Assembly: GCF_964340395.1 (NCBI RefSeq)
Contig: NC_135549.1
Span: 25,290,842-25,354,841, forward strand
DNA: 64,000 bases
Reading direction: 5' to 3'
From: Glandiceps talaboti
Taxonomy: Eukaryota > Hemichordata > Enteropneusta > Spengelidae
The position numbers were made by a program, and so were the translations under genes. This document shows positions 18,646 to 33,100 of this stretch, piece after piece. The notes under the pieces were generated by a model. It did not search any database and was not told the DNA's origin. It saw only the letters and a list, made by a program, of their open reading frames with translations. The stretch's first letter is position 1. The number at the start of each line of letters is the position of its first letter.

Positions 18646-18917
18646 TAGCCCCATCTACACGTAGGTCGTCCTACCTGAGGCAGTCAAAGTCCTACCTGAG
18701 GTAGAATAGATTTGTGTCTACATGTAGGCAGGTTACAGCGGAGATGTCGCGCCTTCCGTCCTGACAGTACATGGGAAGAAGTCGGGAGGATTTCAGGAAA
18801 CCTCTCAAAGGTGTCCTAAGTCAGGACGGTTTCAGGACGCGTTTGCGTCTACACGGGCTTCAAACTATCCTGAATCCTACCTCAGGTAGGATTTTTAGTG
18901 CCGTCTAGATGGGGCTA
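18646..18917. mobile_element. MITE with TAGCCCCATCTA terminal inverted repeats
   Basis: Left end TAGCCCCATCTACACG and right end reading CGTCTAGATGGGGCTA form imperfect inverted termini of about 16 bp. The interior is GC-rich compared with its surroundings and contains its own inverted CCTACCTGAGG / CCTCAGGTAGG motifs. Non-coding. It sits between repeat family A copy 2 and a fragment of family B, so this stretch is a nest of elements. Confidence 0.7.
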
Positions 18918-18918
18918 A

Positions 18919-18958
18919 TGGCCACACTTGCACTCACGTGTCATGGGGTTCTGTCATA
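18919..18958. mobile_element. Repeat family B, solo terminus
   Basis: A CACTTGCACTCACGTGTCAT string followed by GGGGTTCTGTCATA matches the right terminus of the complete copies at 29566-29745 and 32013-32209. Only one end is present. Confidence 0.6.
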
Positions 18959-19323
18959 GTATATATGTAGCTTCTATAGCCTTCTAGTTTGAATGATTCA
19001 TTTGAATGATTAATTATTTTAGTGATAATGCAAGCTCCAAATGCAAATGTCTGATTTTGTCATATATTATTAAGTTACTTGAAAGAGTATTATAAAGGAC
19101 GCATTCGCCTCCTTGTCTCCAGCTCCAGATAGCTCTAAGCCCTTGGTACTCGTTGAGGGCGTCATACCATCTTGCGAACACACGCACACGCAACGTTCTC
19201 GATGAATTTTATACAGCAGGATGTACGTGTACGTGTACCGCCAATTCTAGGTTCCAAATATCTGCCACATTTCTAAGGATTTTCCGGTGAAAAAGGAACC
19301 AATGACTAAAGTATACATACTGG

Positions 19324-19371
<48 letters not shown>

Positions 19372-19880
19372 GGTCGGGGCATCTCAGACACCATTGACGC
19401 GTTGCCTCCACACTTCTCTGTTCTGCATCATGTTTGGGAGCTTTTTTCTCGTTGTGCCAGTATCTGCTTCCAGTTGCTTGATGTAGGTTGCTACTGGGCG
19501 GCCTCTTCTTCGGCCATGATTACGTTGCCAGAATGAAGTTGCGATTTCTTGTTTGCTTCGGTAGCAGTGGCCAGCAAATCTAAGTCTTCGCTCTCGTAGG
19601 GTGTCAGATATTAAGGGTAGGTATCCATATAGTTGAGCATTCGTTAAGTGTTGCCTCCAGTTGATGTTTAGTGCTGCTCTTAGGGGTCGTGTGTATAGCA
19701 TCCATTTAGACGTGTTTCCAGAGTTTTTGTTAGAGTCCAGCTCTCTGCCCCATTTATAGTAGAATGCTTTCAACAGTAGCTCTGAAGAACTGGATTTTGA
19801 GATTTCTTGGGAGGTCTGATATCCAGATGTTGTCCATTTTAGATAGTGCAGACCAGGATTTCCCTTTCCTGATTTCCATT
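19324..19880 (-). mobile_element. LINE 3' end (reverse-transcriptase ORF C-terminus) with (GAT)n tail
   Basis: On the minus strand a frame (19773-19384) contains YTRPLRAALNINWRQHLTNA, then LYGYLPLISDTLRERRLRFA, GHCYRSK and GRRRGRPVATYIKQLEADTG. This is the C-terminal region commonly seen after the reverse-transcriptase domain in invertebrate LINEs (a GHCxR zinc-knuckle-like segment and a GRPxxTY block). It ends at a (GAT)n / plus-strand (CAT)n tract at 19324-19371 that acts as the tail. The 5' part is truncated and abuts an inverted copy of family A at about 19886. Confidence 0.8.
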
Positions 19881-19885
19881 TCTTT

Positions 19886-20172
19886 TGATGTATAGTGTCT
19901 AGTTCAGGTAGTTATGTTTTCCATTGTTTTCCATAATTATGGTCTCTGTGTTATTGGTTTCTTCCCATCAGATGTACCGCCATTACATATTGGAAATACA
20001 GTTTTATATTATTGACTCAGTTTCCACATTGGATTCCTGGTCCACTATTTCTCGTGAGACTTCACAATTTTCGCGATAACGTTTTTCTCGAATACGTAAA
20101 AAATAGTTTAGGGTCGGCAGGTAAAAACTAGTTTGGGTCGGGTAACTGAAACCAAACAACTTTTTTTTTTTA
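19886..20172 (-). mobile_element. Repeat family A, copy 3 (inverted)
   Basis: Reverse-oriented copy, ending at the right with GGGTCGGGTAACTGAAACCA and a T-tract. Its left side is cut where the LINE fragment begins, which suggests that one inserted into the other. Confidence 0.65.
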
Positions 20173-20387
20173 GCTAAAGTGTATCTTTAAGGAAAGCTGA
20201 ACAATTTCAGGTGATTTCATTGCCAATAACTAATAGGTGGGGATTTGTTTCAATCATGTTTTTGCATTGAATAAATTTAGTAGTTTGTAATGTAAGCTCA
20301 TCTTTGTGTACATTATTTGAATGTCAAATAAAATATACTATGATAATGATATATGGCCTACTAGTAATACAAATTTTTGTGTGATTC

Positions 20388-20694
20388 CGATTACGCTAAA
20401 TTTTAGAATAGGTGGGGTAGGTAGATTTTTAATTTAATTTTATTAAATTTTTTTTTCATGTGTGAGTGTCTAGTTCAGGTTTTCCATTGTTTTCCAAATG
20501 GTCTGTGTTATTTATTTATTTCTATCAGATATACAGCCATTACAGAATTTGATTGAAAGAACAGTTTTTTTATATCGTCTTTTTAAGTTCATGACAATTT
20601 CCGCATCCGCTATTTCTCGTGAGATTTCACAATTTTTGCGATTTTTATAATTTTTTTTGTATACGTCAAAAAAAGTTCAGGGTCGACGTCGGCA
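20388..20694 (-). mobile_element. Repeat family A, copy 4 (inverted)
   Basis: Second reverse-oriented copy only about 215 bp from copy 3. Its GGGTCGG terminus is degraded and merges into a TA microsatellite beginning at about 20711. Confidence 0.6.
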
Positions 20695-20710
20695 GTAATA
20701 GAGACTGCAT

Positions 20711-20843
20711 AATATATATATATATATATATATATATAGTTTTGGTAGTACTGGAACTCTTTCTTGGGTGTAACTCGGAGTTTCACGCATATATAAATTG
20801 CGATCATAGAGCACTGTCTTATAGCAGATTGATACTCACCGAG

Positions 20844-20921
<78 letters not shown>
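20711..20921. repeat. Two (TA)n microsatellites
   Basis: TA runs at about 20711-20740 and 20846-20921, separated by about 105 bp of ordinary sequence. Extreme AT tracts such as these are prone to length error in assembly. Confidence 0.95.
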
Positions 20922-20923
<2 letters not shown>

Positions 20924-20939
20924 CAATATTAATTAACGT

Positions 20940-22020
20940 AACTGTGTAACGAGAACTACGATACATTTTCTCAGTCTACTTTATAAATTAAATAGTCGTG
21001 ACATAGTTCATTCCCCTTACTCTGAAGATTGGACGTGATTATAAATTATGCCATAGTGACAGACAGCCATAAATGTCGACGTCACTTCTCTTATCTTACC
21101 AAGATCATTGTCTTAGTTTCAATTAAGGGATGTTCTGTATGGTATCAGCTGTGTTTTCTGGAGAATCTCAAGGGGTGAAATTTTTTATCAACGTACCATT
21201 CTGCAATTTGTGTTCCACGCTCGTGCAATGCTGTACCACAATTCTATTGGTTTGTCTTTTCTTTGCACCTATTCAAATCGTCATTAACAACCCATTTTTT
21301 TCGACAGGACTACTGTTCGAACTGTTTTCTCCCCATACATATAGTATTTGTGGTTTTCTGTGTTTTGTAAAGTACGTTGAGATTTTAATATAATACCGTA
21401 CATATATGAGATTTAAAGGAAATGTAGAGTATATTTGGTTGTATGCTCATTTTTTTTTTCTTAAATTCGCATTTGTTCTTCGTTCCACACACAAAAACTC
21501 TTGCGTTTCTGCATGCGGAGACAACTAAATTTGTGTGGCCAGAGAATGCAAGACGGAAGGCCCCAACGATCTAATTTGCATATTATGATGCAAGATAATA
21601 CTCTACCTAAAACCGTAACCATAGCCGTGAAACTGAACTCGTACGCCTATGCTATAACTCGGGGACTTCAACATATATAACGTATCAAGTGTTCTTTATG
21701 CAGTATTTTACCTTTGTCCATTCCTCAAAATCTGATTTGCATACAATTGACCAACATTTCTCATTAAATTACCCACTGTTCATACATGAAACATTCTTTG
21801 CCCTTTGATATAACATTCGTCTATCAATACATTTTGATAAATCAAATTTCCATGGGTCATAAACGCTGTGTGACAGGTGCATAGAGCCTAACGGGGTGGG
21901 GGTGGCACATACACAATCAATTTGTTCAAGTGCAAAACGTTGGGTGACAAACTATAAATCTCAAAGCATGCACTTTCGTCCACATTTAAGCACAAACATC
22001 ATACAAAAAAGACAGCCTCT
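20940..22020. other. Intergenic stretch between the repeat nest and the GDI 3' end
   Basis: No coding exon or repeat family was recognised. The 87-codon frame at 21130-21393 is rich in hydrophobic residues but has no donor or acceptor context and no family motif; I treat it as chance. Confidence 0.4.
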
Positions 22021-24111
22021 ACAAATATTTTATTATACTTCTTTTTAATACAGTACATAGTCACTGTTTTAGCATACACGAGTCTGAAAGAAAATAAGTA
22101 CACTTGCTGTAAACGAGTGGACTAAATCACCATAGCCAGATTTTTTTTTTTAAACAGCAGCAGAAAAAATATACACAGTGATAACCAGATAGAATACAGA
22201 TAAAATCTGGGCTTTCCTCAAGTATCATGCTGTTTTGTCAGCTACATCGAAATTCATAAACCTGCACAGCTATATCATACCGGCTGTGAGTTCACATTTG
22301 ACAATATCTAGGAGAATGTAACAAAGACAGCATTCACAATGTTACACTGAAAGCTCTAATTCGGAGATCCTAACTCTTGTTGCTATGGGAAACAATAGTT
22401 GGATAAAGGTCAGGGGGAGGAGACAAAACAGAGTGAAATAGTTTCATAATTCTGTTCTCAGATATGCCATGGACAAACGATAAACATGTCTTTCCATGAC
22501 TGCTATAATCATCAAAAAATTACCTCATGATTTACCATGCTACTACGCTACTATGAAAAGTGTTCGTCGTAACTAACCTTGTAAAACACAGTTCTTGATT
22601 ATAATGGCATAATAAAATGGTTTTTGTTTTTTTTGAATTGTACAGTGCACTATGCTCTACAAAAATTAACATGCAAAGTGAATGAAAGAATTATGAGATT
22701 GAAAATGTCAGTATCTTTTAGCTGTTATTTGTATAAGACAATACTGCATGAAGAATTCAGTATATCGACCCAATGAGTCCCTTGTTTTGAGCAGGTCTAT
22801 ATATCATTACATAATTATACCCTAAACATGGGGCCTTAGGCTTTACAAGGTTAAAGGAACACTAAAATGAATGGACTGTGAAAAAAGAAAGAAGAGCTTC
22901 GTTGAAAGTCTTGAGGAGCAAACTATGTAAGTGCCAACCAAAGTACAACTCTTGTACTGGTAGTCTTGTGTGCATGGTTTGGATGCACAGAGAGTTACGA
23001 ATTGAACTGTTCTTTCAATACGGGATCACTTGATACAGGTAACGATCCAAACATTTAACTACATACTACAGGCAATGAAAAAAACGTAATGCTGATAAAC
23101 TCAAAATATTACATTTGCATATCTTGGTCCAAAGAGCTAGCCTTTCAAATTGCAGGTGTACATACATAGACTCTAACTGGTGATAAACTGCGATGTAACA
23201 AGTTGAAACAACATGGCCACCATCTTTTCAGTTTGGGAAGATATGCATTTGTTATTTTTCATGTTTTTTTCAATGAAAGTCCTGTCTTGAGTTAAGAGTC
23301 CTGAACATTTAAATCATCCGTAAGACACAAGAAACCGAGCATGTAATGTATGACATCATCATTCAAATATTATTCAATGTTCAAACAAAAGCTTGGAACA
23401 TTGATGAAGAATCTAATAGATTCTTGGTTCTGCACAGCACATTGCTGAGATACCATGGTTCACAGAGTTCAAAAATTAAACCAAAGTTACCATACCCTAC
23501 CCTACCCTGGTTCTACTGCATGATCTACTAGTACTTGGAATATTACAAGCATAGATATATATAGATAGATAGATAGATAGGTATAGAACTACAAGAGAAC
23601 TACTTGGACCATCGTCAGGACACTTTGATCTAAGAACAGCACGCTATCATAAATTAAAATCACCAAAAATGTACAGCTTCTGACTACATTGCACTCTAGT
23701 TGGAAAAAAAATGGAAATTTAAAAAAAAGGGTACATGGTGTTAACATGCCATCAGAATTTGCTTTGAAGTGTAAACGTTTCACATACAGTGACTGCTTTA
23801 TACTATCTATGATAATGTGTCTGTCTGCTCAGAAAAACAAACACAAAACAAAAATGTACTTTAGGCAGGTATGGGTAAATTACATTGAATTTTTTTTTTG
23901 TTTTCTTACTTTTTAAATCACTTTTAAATCTATCTTTAGATAATTGAACATTTCATTTCAAAGGGTGATTTATCTTCTCCCAGGTTGCGTGAACTCCATG
24001 GTTTGCTTGTACATGTATTTCATTTAATCAATCTTTTTTGTTTTTGTGTTTTTTTGGGGGAGGTGTACATTTTCTGAGCATTTTGCAATGATTACGCATA
24101 GGTACTCCATT
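22021..24111 (-). other. Putative long 3' UTR of GDI with candidate poly(A) signal
   Basis: About 2.1 kb follow the GDI stop codon on the minus strand without another gene. A minus-strand AATAAA lies at 22034-22029. A GATA tetranucleotide repeat is at about 23556-23580. The UTR limit is inferred from the signal only. Confidence 0.4.
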
Positions 24112-27100
24112 CTAATCTACATTCTCCAGGTCCTTCTGCACTCTTGAAAAATCAAAGCTTGACCCTGTCATGCGTTTCCACAAATCCAAAATATCACTAC
24201 AAGTTGTCTCAAAGTGAGTAGTTGCATCGTAAGAAGAGGATATAAAGACCTATACACGGGGGAAAAGAAGTAAAGAACAACATCATCATTAGTAAACTAT
24301 AAGTTATTGCAAAGTTAAAGTGTGACAGAATGTGCCATTGAATTCAGAGACACAGACGCAAACAAACACATAGACACAAATGTGCCCTCTAAGCCAACTT
24401 GACGTGTCACTGACGCACACAATTTGGTGTTCCCCTATCTCTTGCAAGAAATCCCAGTTTTTCTCATATTGACTCACAACAACAAAATTTGGCTACTATT
24501 AGAGGGTATACTGATAGACACAGACAGATGTATACTGACAGACAGGACACACACACAGATGTACCCTAGGTCTTTTTTGTAAGACAACAACAATAACAAC
24601 ATTACAATTTCTAAGGAGTTCTGATACTTTGCCATTTTGTATACATACCTTTGATTTTGATCCATCATCAGTTGCCTCCAAAGTATCAATAATAGAAACA
24701 AATTTTTGTTCAATACATCCTAACAGATCAAGGCCTGGTTGCAGTTCAGCCTCAGGATCGGAAGTCTCAACAGTGGTAGATACAAATGCAATGGTATAGG
24801 GCTTTGTAGACACAAAGTGAGCATTGGAAACAGCAGCTATATAGATATCTGGAAATGAAACCAAAGTATGGCAAAGTTACATTATGCAGCTACATAGATA
24901 TCGAGAATCAAATAAAATACAATGAACAAAGTCAGCTCAAACAACTCATTATACACAGAAAGTGAGTGTTACAGAAGCAAGTGTCCTACTTGAACATCAA
25001 TCCACTTGTGACCTAAAGCATATTTTGATAGTCTCCCATCTGGGCTAAGACACCGTTGTCTCAAATGCTCGAAAGTTCGATACAGCTAGAGTTTTGACCC
25101 ATCTGCTAAGTTGGTTTTGTGTATTTGTGTAATTTGCCTTTTGTTTTTACTTCTCTTTTTCAGGGTTTTTCTAAAGCATATTGTTTTTATTTATTGTATT
25201 GTGAGCTGTAAACTATGTATCCTTTGAGGACTTATCAATGAATAATAATGCCACTCTGAAAACATGAATAGATGAAACACGAACAATCAAACATGCTAAA
25301 TTGCCTTCTCTTTCACTTGTCATCAAAATTGACCACCTGATGGACACAATGGACTCATTTTCAACCAGTTAGAATAATTGCTAACTAACCTGACTTTCTG
25401 CCCACTTGGTTCTGTGGAATGATAATTTGACAGGAAGCAGCATCTTTGGTATTTGGGACAGGATGCTTCAATATACATATAGCACGGACTACTTGACCAT
25501 TCTTCTTCACTTTGTCAGGTACATATGTTGGGTCACACACAACCATTTTACACTTGGCAGTTTCACCCCCTGACGTCACTCCACATACTTCACCATCGTC
25601 ATTATACACAAATCCGTCAATTGGTTTGTCCAACATGTATGTGCCACCATAAATAGCCGACAATCTACAAAGTAATCAATACATTTTTTAGTAAGCTACG
25701 AAAGCAAGCACATCGGGTACATATCAATGAACATTTGTGAAGATACACCTGAAGTAAGAAGTGTTCAACTTGTCAATTATAATTCAGCTAGAAACTTTAT
25801 CATTTCGTTCAATATTTTGTCCAATACCCATGTCTATAAATTATATTTAAAGATTTGAAGGTAATAATACCAGCTGTACAACCAGGAAAGAAGTAACAGG
25901 TAGGGTGTCTTGAATAAGCATGTTCTTGTGTGTAACATGTACTATAAATTGTATGTATACATATAAAGCATACAAACCAAGTAACACACCATACTAACCT
26001 TGCAAAACCTTGGGGTAGTTCACCTAATCCATACAATGGATAAAGATATGGAGATTTACCATAACGAGCAAGAGAATCACTGTACAACTTCATTCGGAGG
26101 ACTGTTTCAAGACATGGCTCATTTATGTAACTGGTCAAAATAATCAAAATCATGGAAAAGTTATTGTTACTAAATAGACTATCAAAATTAGCCTTCCTGG
26201 CACTTAAAAAGAGAATTTTGCAAAATTCCATGCTTAAGCATTGAGGACTGACTCTGAGAACATTTTATAAGATATTACACCCCTCTTACATAATATTACT
26301 GTCCAGACAAACCTCAAATCTCTTGTGGGACATTTCTTGTCCACCAAATTTACATCGGGTGAAATAATGTATATGATTACTTAAGTCCTGACCAATCCAA
26401 ATGTGTACAATACGAGGGGATGTACATGTACAAATTCACCTGAAAATCTTTGTTTTGAATATTTCTCTACAATGAATCAACTTCAAGCAAGTGTTATGAA
26501 CTCCATACTTACTCCTCATTCCTATGCAAGGCTAAAGCATGTCCAGTGAAATCAGTAGTATTACTATCCAAACCAAATTTGTCATACACATCCTTCATTG
26601 TGGATTTCTTGGGGTCAATACCTTGCCAAGACTTTGAGTTCTCTTCACTGAAATCATTTATATACATCAGGAACTTGCGGAAACGACGTTTCTCAAACAA
26701 TCCCATCAGACCTACAAACAAAGGAATCCAGAAATTTACATGTGTACAGCATGGTGATAAGCAACATAAACAAAAGAAACTCTCATCTCACCTACAAACA
26801 CATTACAACAATGTGTTGATAGAATTACATATGATGTGCAACCTAAACCTGTGTAAGATCACATATCAGTTCTGTAAAGCAAAATAGCTTAAAACTAGAA
26901 AAAACTACAAATCTGTCAAAGATAAGACTGGAGCACCAGCCTAGTTATTTTACCAATGTAAATTTCAAGATACTCTGTATTAGACCCTCGGGCAATTCTG
27001 CTAACTGTAAAAAGCAACCACAGGTCACACACTGCCAAAGGAGCAGGCACTATGCACATCAAGGTGCACCAACAGTGGTACGGTATCCTTGGTTTTTGTT

Positions 27101-30100
27101 TGGCAATTTCCGAGCACAGATCCGAGGTTTTGTTACAAGACTAATTTCAAGACAGCTAATTGTTCTGACAGTGATACAGACAAACATTCACATTAGGTAA
27201 ATGGACGAACAAACAAACATTACTGTTAGACATTCTCTCCAATTTGAGCTTTCACTGCCACTAACTGATTGTGACAAAAGTGATCATTAAGTCAACACCA
27301 CTTACTTGTTTTTATAGCTTCTTTCTCATCACAGGGTACTTTATGAATATGACCACCCTTTTTAAACACATAACTACCTTCCACTGACTTGAATTCCAAG
27401 TATCTTGTTACACCACTACTTATCAGTAATTTTACCAGTTGACCTGTACAAGAATGAATATCAACAATTAATTATACAGTTTTTAAATCTTGTAAGGTAG
27501 CATTTAAGTTGAGCAGTCATCTGATAATGTGATATTCTTGTCTGGATGTACTGCTTTTTTTTTCTTGTTGACAAACATGATGCGTCATGCCAGGATCACT
27601 ATGCTTGCTCTTATATCTATCCTATATACATGTATAACTAAGCCACAGATTGTACATCAATTTAGTCAATCAACAGCTTGCTATTCTACGCATACAGAAT
27701 GAACTGTAACCAGGACTATGTTGTACAGACAGGACGACATACTCTTTATTATCAAATTGCTGGCAAACGTTACAAAAGCAAAATTTATAACAGAACTCGT
27801 GTCACCATGAACTTGTGACGTTGATAACAAGTTTAAAATTCACAGGCACCACAGTACACTCTTTGTTGAATTCAAGTTACCTCAATAACTACACTACTTG
27901 TTCCTACCATTGACTTGGATGAATCTCATAAAAGAACTTTGATGATCACTTGATGACTAATTCTAGCAGGGCCAGCTGGTCTACAGAGCTTCAGATTCAT
28001 TAAGAAAATAAATGTTGTATGAGTCGACTATTGTCACAGCTCATGGAGTAATTATTTGATCATGAATATGTTCCAGGGCCCTACATGTATGTGCACACAA
28101 TGTTGAATGTCTTGCATTTGATGCAAAGTCTCAAGTCTCAAAGATAGCAAGGTTTCGCGCACACTTGACTTCCACATTCACAACAAGTCAATTGATTGAT
28201 TAATGTTGATATAAATATATTAAATTTTGGTGCAATACAAAGTTAAATCCATTAACTTAGACTATACTTTTGCACAGAAGAGCTTTCATCATACTAGTGT
28301 TGATATAATTCAATCCTTTTTTGAGTGTCAAAATACATATTTTGACAATCTAAAACAATTATTTAAGGATATTTCTTGTTAATCTAAAGAGATTTGTACA
28401 GTTTTTCCATTAATAAAGAGATTTGTACAGTTTTCCCATTAATAAAGAGATTTGTACAGTTTTTCCCATTAATAAAGAGATTTGTACAGTTTTCCCATTA
28501 ATAAAGAGATTTGTACAGTTTTTCCATTAATAAAGAGATTTGTACAGTTTTTCCATTAATAAAGAGATTTGTACAGTTTTTCCATTAATAAAGAGATTTG
28601 TACAGTTTTTCCATTAATAAAGAGATTTGTACAGTTTTTCCATTAATAAAGAGATTTGTACAGTTTTTCCATTAATAAAGAGATTTGTACAGTTTTTCCA
28701 TTAATAAAGAGATTTGTACAGTTTTTCCATTAATAAAGAGATTTGTACAGTTTTTCCATTAATAAAGAGATTTGTACAGTTTTTCCATTAATAAAGAGAT
28801 TTGTACAGTTTTTCCATTAATAAAGAGATTTGTACAGTTTTTCCATTAATAAAGAGATTTGTACAGTTTTTCCATTAATAAAGAGATTTGTACAGTTTTT
28901 CCATTAATAACTGACATGCATGCTGTGCACCGTGGTTTTTGAAATCTACCTGCGCTGGGGCTAAATTAACCTGCTTTGGAGCCGGTGTCGCCAGGTACTT
29001 TGAACTCTGCTTATCCAAACCTCTGACAACCTTATTTGTATCAAACCAGAGTTCAGTTGGGGAAAACACCATTCGTAAATCATGTCAATTTCTACTCAGA
29101 AACAAAGTTTTGTTTGGACATCCCTAGTTGCTGGCTAGGTTTTCATATTGCTTAGGACCTTAAGAGGAGCATGCATGAACCAGATGACTGCTGTGATAAA
29201 GCCTGGAAATGGGTAAGAGAACATTTGCCTGCCACCATTAGCCATATGAAAACACAACCCTGACCAACTTTTAACCAACACATCATATACAGTTGAATAT
29301 AGTTTCAGTTGGTGTACCATGGTATTTACAACTTACCATTTGCCATGAGAAATTTGGGAATGAGATCAACATTCCAGTCACGACCACGACCCATTTCGGC
29401 CTTGGGCCCCGAAGTAAACTTAAACTTTTTATACAACTGTAAAATACAAGAAATGCAACCTCATCAAATGTCAAAATACACTGTATCTGAATGACATGGT
29501 AACTTTTTCTTGTATATGTTCTCACACCTGATTCTGAATGTGAAGTGTGATGACAACTACATGTATGACAGAACCCCGTGACCCATGAATGCAACTGTGG
29601 CACACTTGTGGTTTGTGCGAGTGCTTGCAGTGTTAACGTTCTTTATGGCCGAAAATCACTAAGTGTAGCCAGTGTAAGTGCAGCAGAAAACACTGCAAGG
29701 TATTTGCACTTGTACACTGGCACTCACACAGCATGGGGTTCTGTTTGCATATCTTTATTGGAAATAAGCAAATTTGCATAAACACAATCATACATTTTCT
29801 AGTGCAACTAACTATCGCACCCTCTGCACATTGGTATGCACTAATGTTTTCAATATTGCAAGTTGCAAAGGTTACTAGTATGCATGCACACCAGAGCAAA
29901 CCATAATGTACATAACATGGAACAAATACTGTTCTAAAAAACTTACAATATTGCAAATTAAAGTGGAGTTGTACCACAGTATTAAATGTAGTTATGTGTT
30001 ATGGAATATACATACAGTTCAACCCTCAAATCATAAAACAGGTCTTTATCATCCCCCTTAAAACACATTCATCAGGTCGGTAAAACGGTAATAATAATAC

Positions 30101-33100
30101 GTTCTTGTACCACAGTCAAGGGTTCTTATTACTCATGAGTAACTTTCCGTCTCTTCAGGATGACAGGCTTAGTCAAACGGTAAAACCAGCAAACGGACAG
30201 TTTGGCAAAGCCTGTCAACTCAAATAGGCGAAATATTACTCGCAAGTAATAAGAACCTTTGATCATGGTACAAGAACGTATTATTACTAGACTAAGTAGT
30301 AAAGTCTTCATTATCATGTTTGCACAATGAGAAACATCTGACATTTGCTTCCAAATTTAGGAAAATTAGTTTGGAATTTGCAATTCATGACACTGTAGAG
30401 ACTGCAAGCTGCATAACATCACGATAATAAACCCAGTCACATACACAAAAGTTTACTATCATGTTGCCCTTATGGTAACATGATGCACTAACAAACGTGA
30501 AAACATACAGTAATGGTAATGTTTAAACTACACATCTTATGACACAAGTCCATATGTACACTTTGAATATAAGAATTATGAAAATTAGCTTACGTCATCT
30601 AGAGGAGTGATTGAAGCACTTTCTCCACCATAATATGCGTTTTTGTCCATATGTAAAACTTTCTTCCCATTCACTGACAGAAGTCCACTCAGGATACACT
30701 CCTGCAAAGAAAGAGACAAAAACAAACTAGCATTAACAACCGATGAAGCACATGACATCTCCATGGTTACGTGGTGTCATGCACGAAAAATTCAATTCAT
30801 ACAAGTTTGTAAGTTGTTTTAATATGCGAGTACATTGTATCTTTTGCTAACATTCAGGTCAGAATCAGAGTAATTTCAGCTAAAATCAAATTTACTACAT
30901 AATTTTCTCATGGCTAAAGAAACCCCAAGACTTGTAAGTTGTATAGCTGTTATTTATGGCGATAACCAAGACGCGGAACAATTGAATACACTTTTCAGTC
31001 ACCCTGAATCCCTTACAAATGATTTAAAAAAAAATAATAATGTAGAAATCATGCACTGCTCCTAAAATCCTGTTTTGTCCAACTAATAATTACTCGTGCA
31101 CGCAACCAAATACCCGGGGTCGGGGGGTGGGGTGGATTAATTAAACAGTTTAGTCAAAACACTTCCATGTACATAATACCTTTAGATTAAGTTATTCTAG
31201 TATGCTAATGTATATGTATGCCTTCTAGGACATATCAATTGTTTTCTGGCACTCTTGGAACAGTTGATTGCAATTTGGGATAATTTTTTATAGGTAAAAT
31301 AAAATACATCATCGGATCATTCATAATTTATATCTCAATACCAGGCTTGAATTCAGTCAATTGCAAGTGATAGTTAAGTATGCTTCAGTAAGTAGAATAC
31401 TGTGAGTACATTTAAATTAAAAACATGCAGAAAAAATACAGTACAACACCCAAAAACTCAGCCTGTGCCCCTTTAATTAATGATTGTACTCTGCTCTATT
31501 TATTGATGTTCAAACAATGAAAAATAAAAACATAACATGCTACATGTACATGTAACTGCTTTCAGGAACGGAACTGTCATTTCTCTTTCAATAGCCTGTC
31601 AAGATGTCCCAATTAATCAGTAATGTCACACAGTAAGTTTTTGACATCGTCAGACAAACAAAAATGGCCACTAGCATACAAGTATTTTGGACTCTGTGCA
31701 CAAAGTAAAATATCTCAGGAGTTTGCAGTATTTTGGTAGATGTAGAAACATAGAATAGAATATCTAGTATTTGAAAGATTTGGGTTTATCATTTACCAAG
31801 ACACAGTATTATTACATACAATATACAATGTATTTTACCAGAGATTACTTGCACTAGTGAATGTGCGTACATGTACTACTAGTGGACTAGTGGTATTTGC
31901 AGTGCAGTGCAATACCAAGAACATAACTGCAAACCTGTATACAAATGATATGCAAATGAGGACATGATCATTTGTTCATTCTACATGAAAGCTCGTGATT
32001 GCGTACATGTAGTGTCAGAACGCCATGCTGCGTAAGTGCCAGTTTGGGTACTCACGAGTCAAGGGTATTTGCACTCCTGCTTGCAGTGTTTTTTGCTGCA
32101 CTTTCACTTGCTACGCTTGTGGAAGTACTGCTGCAGAGAACACCGCAAGCACTTGTGCAAATACCTCGAGTACACCACACTTGCACTCACGCGTCATGGA
32201 GTTCTGTCATAATATTCAGTGGTCACTATAGTGATAAACAGCACTTGTTTTATTAGTAAAATGACATGTATACATCTGTCTATTTATAAAATTCAAACTC
32301 CAATAGAAATTGAAATGTAATAAATAAGGAACTGTTATTTAATCAGACGGTCATAACATGTACCATGGCTCTGAAACTTATTTTGTCTATTGTTTGTTGG
32401 ATTATTCATATACCGAGACTGTAAATATGTATATAATGAATGTCTGCAGAAAAAATCTGTCATTCTAAACTCATAACTTCCACCTGTATCTTATTCTTAG
32501 GCTATTACTTTGATACATGTATGAAACGAAAGTGAACACTGATATGTGCAAATAAAGTATAAATGTGCTGATTAATATTCATGACATTACATATGGAAGG
32601 TAGTGAAAGAAATAACAAGAATAATTGAAATATACATAACATATTTGATTGTATAAACAGAGATTTAAAAATATAGCATATGATATGCTAATACTAATAG
32701 ATTTGTGGCTCATATTGATAAAAGAAGACACATTTAATTTGGAAGCAAAATTAAATGGTACAGTGTTGAATTTAGAAATAAGACACTGCAGTATACATTA
32801 GCTCCAAAACAAGGAAGTACCTACATGTACATGTACAAGGAAATTGGACAAGACTGAAGAGTGTGTACTGTTCTACGTGTACGGACTAGTGGGTATATCC
32901 TGTTTAGAAAATGACTTGTCTTGGATTTAATTACGCTGTACCATAACCCAGAAGGCAGCAAATTAAATATTTTGTGTAAAGGTAGATATTAGTGGTGTCC
33001 ACATTTCAAACACTGGACAAAAAGACACCATTATGCAGTTTTAGAAGATGGAATTTGGTAATTTAATATAAACTAACATGTGTTGCATATTTTACAATTG

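Noticed and set aside
26546-26887. 113-codon plus-strand frame
   Set aside because: Antisense of GDI exon 5 and its intron.
28384-28909. CRISPR-like array
   Set aside because: The 29-bp units are head-to-tail with no unique spacers, in an animal intron; this is a minisatellite.
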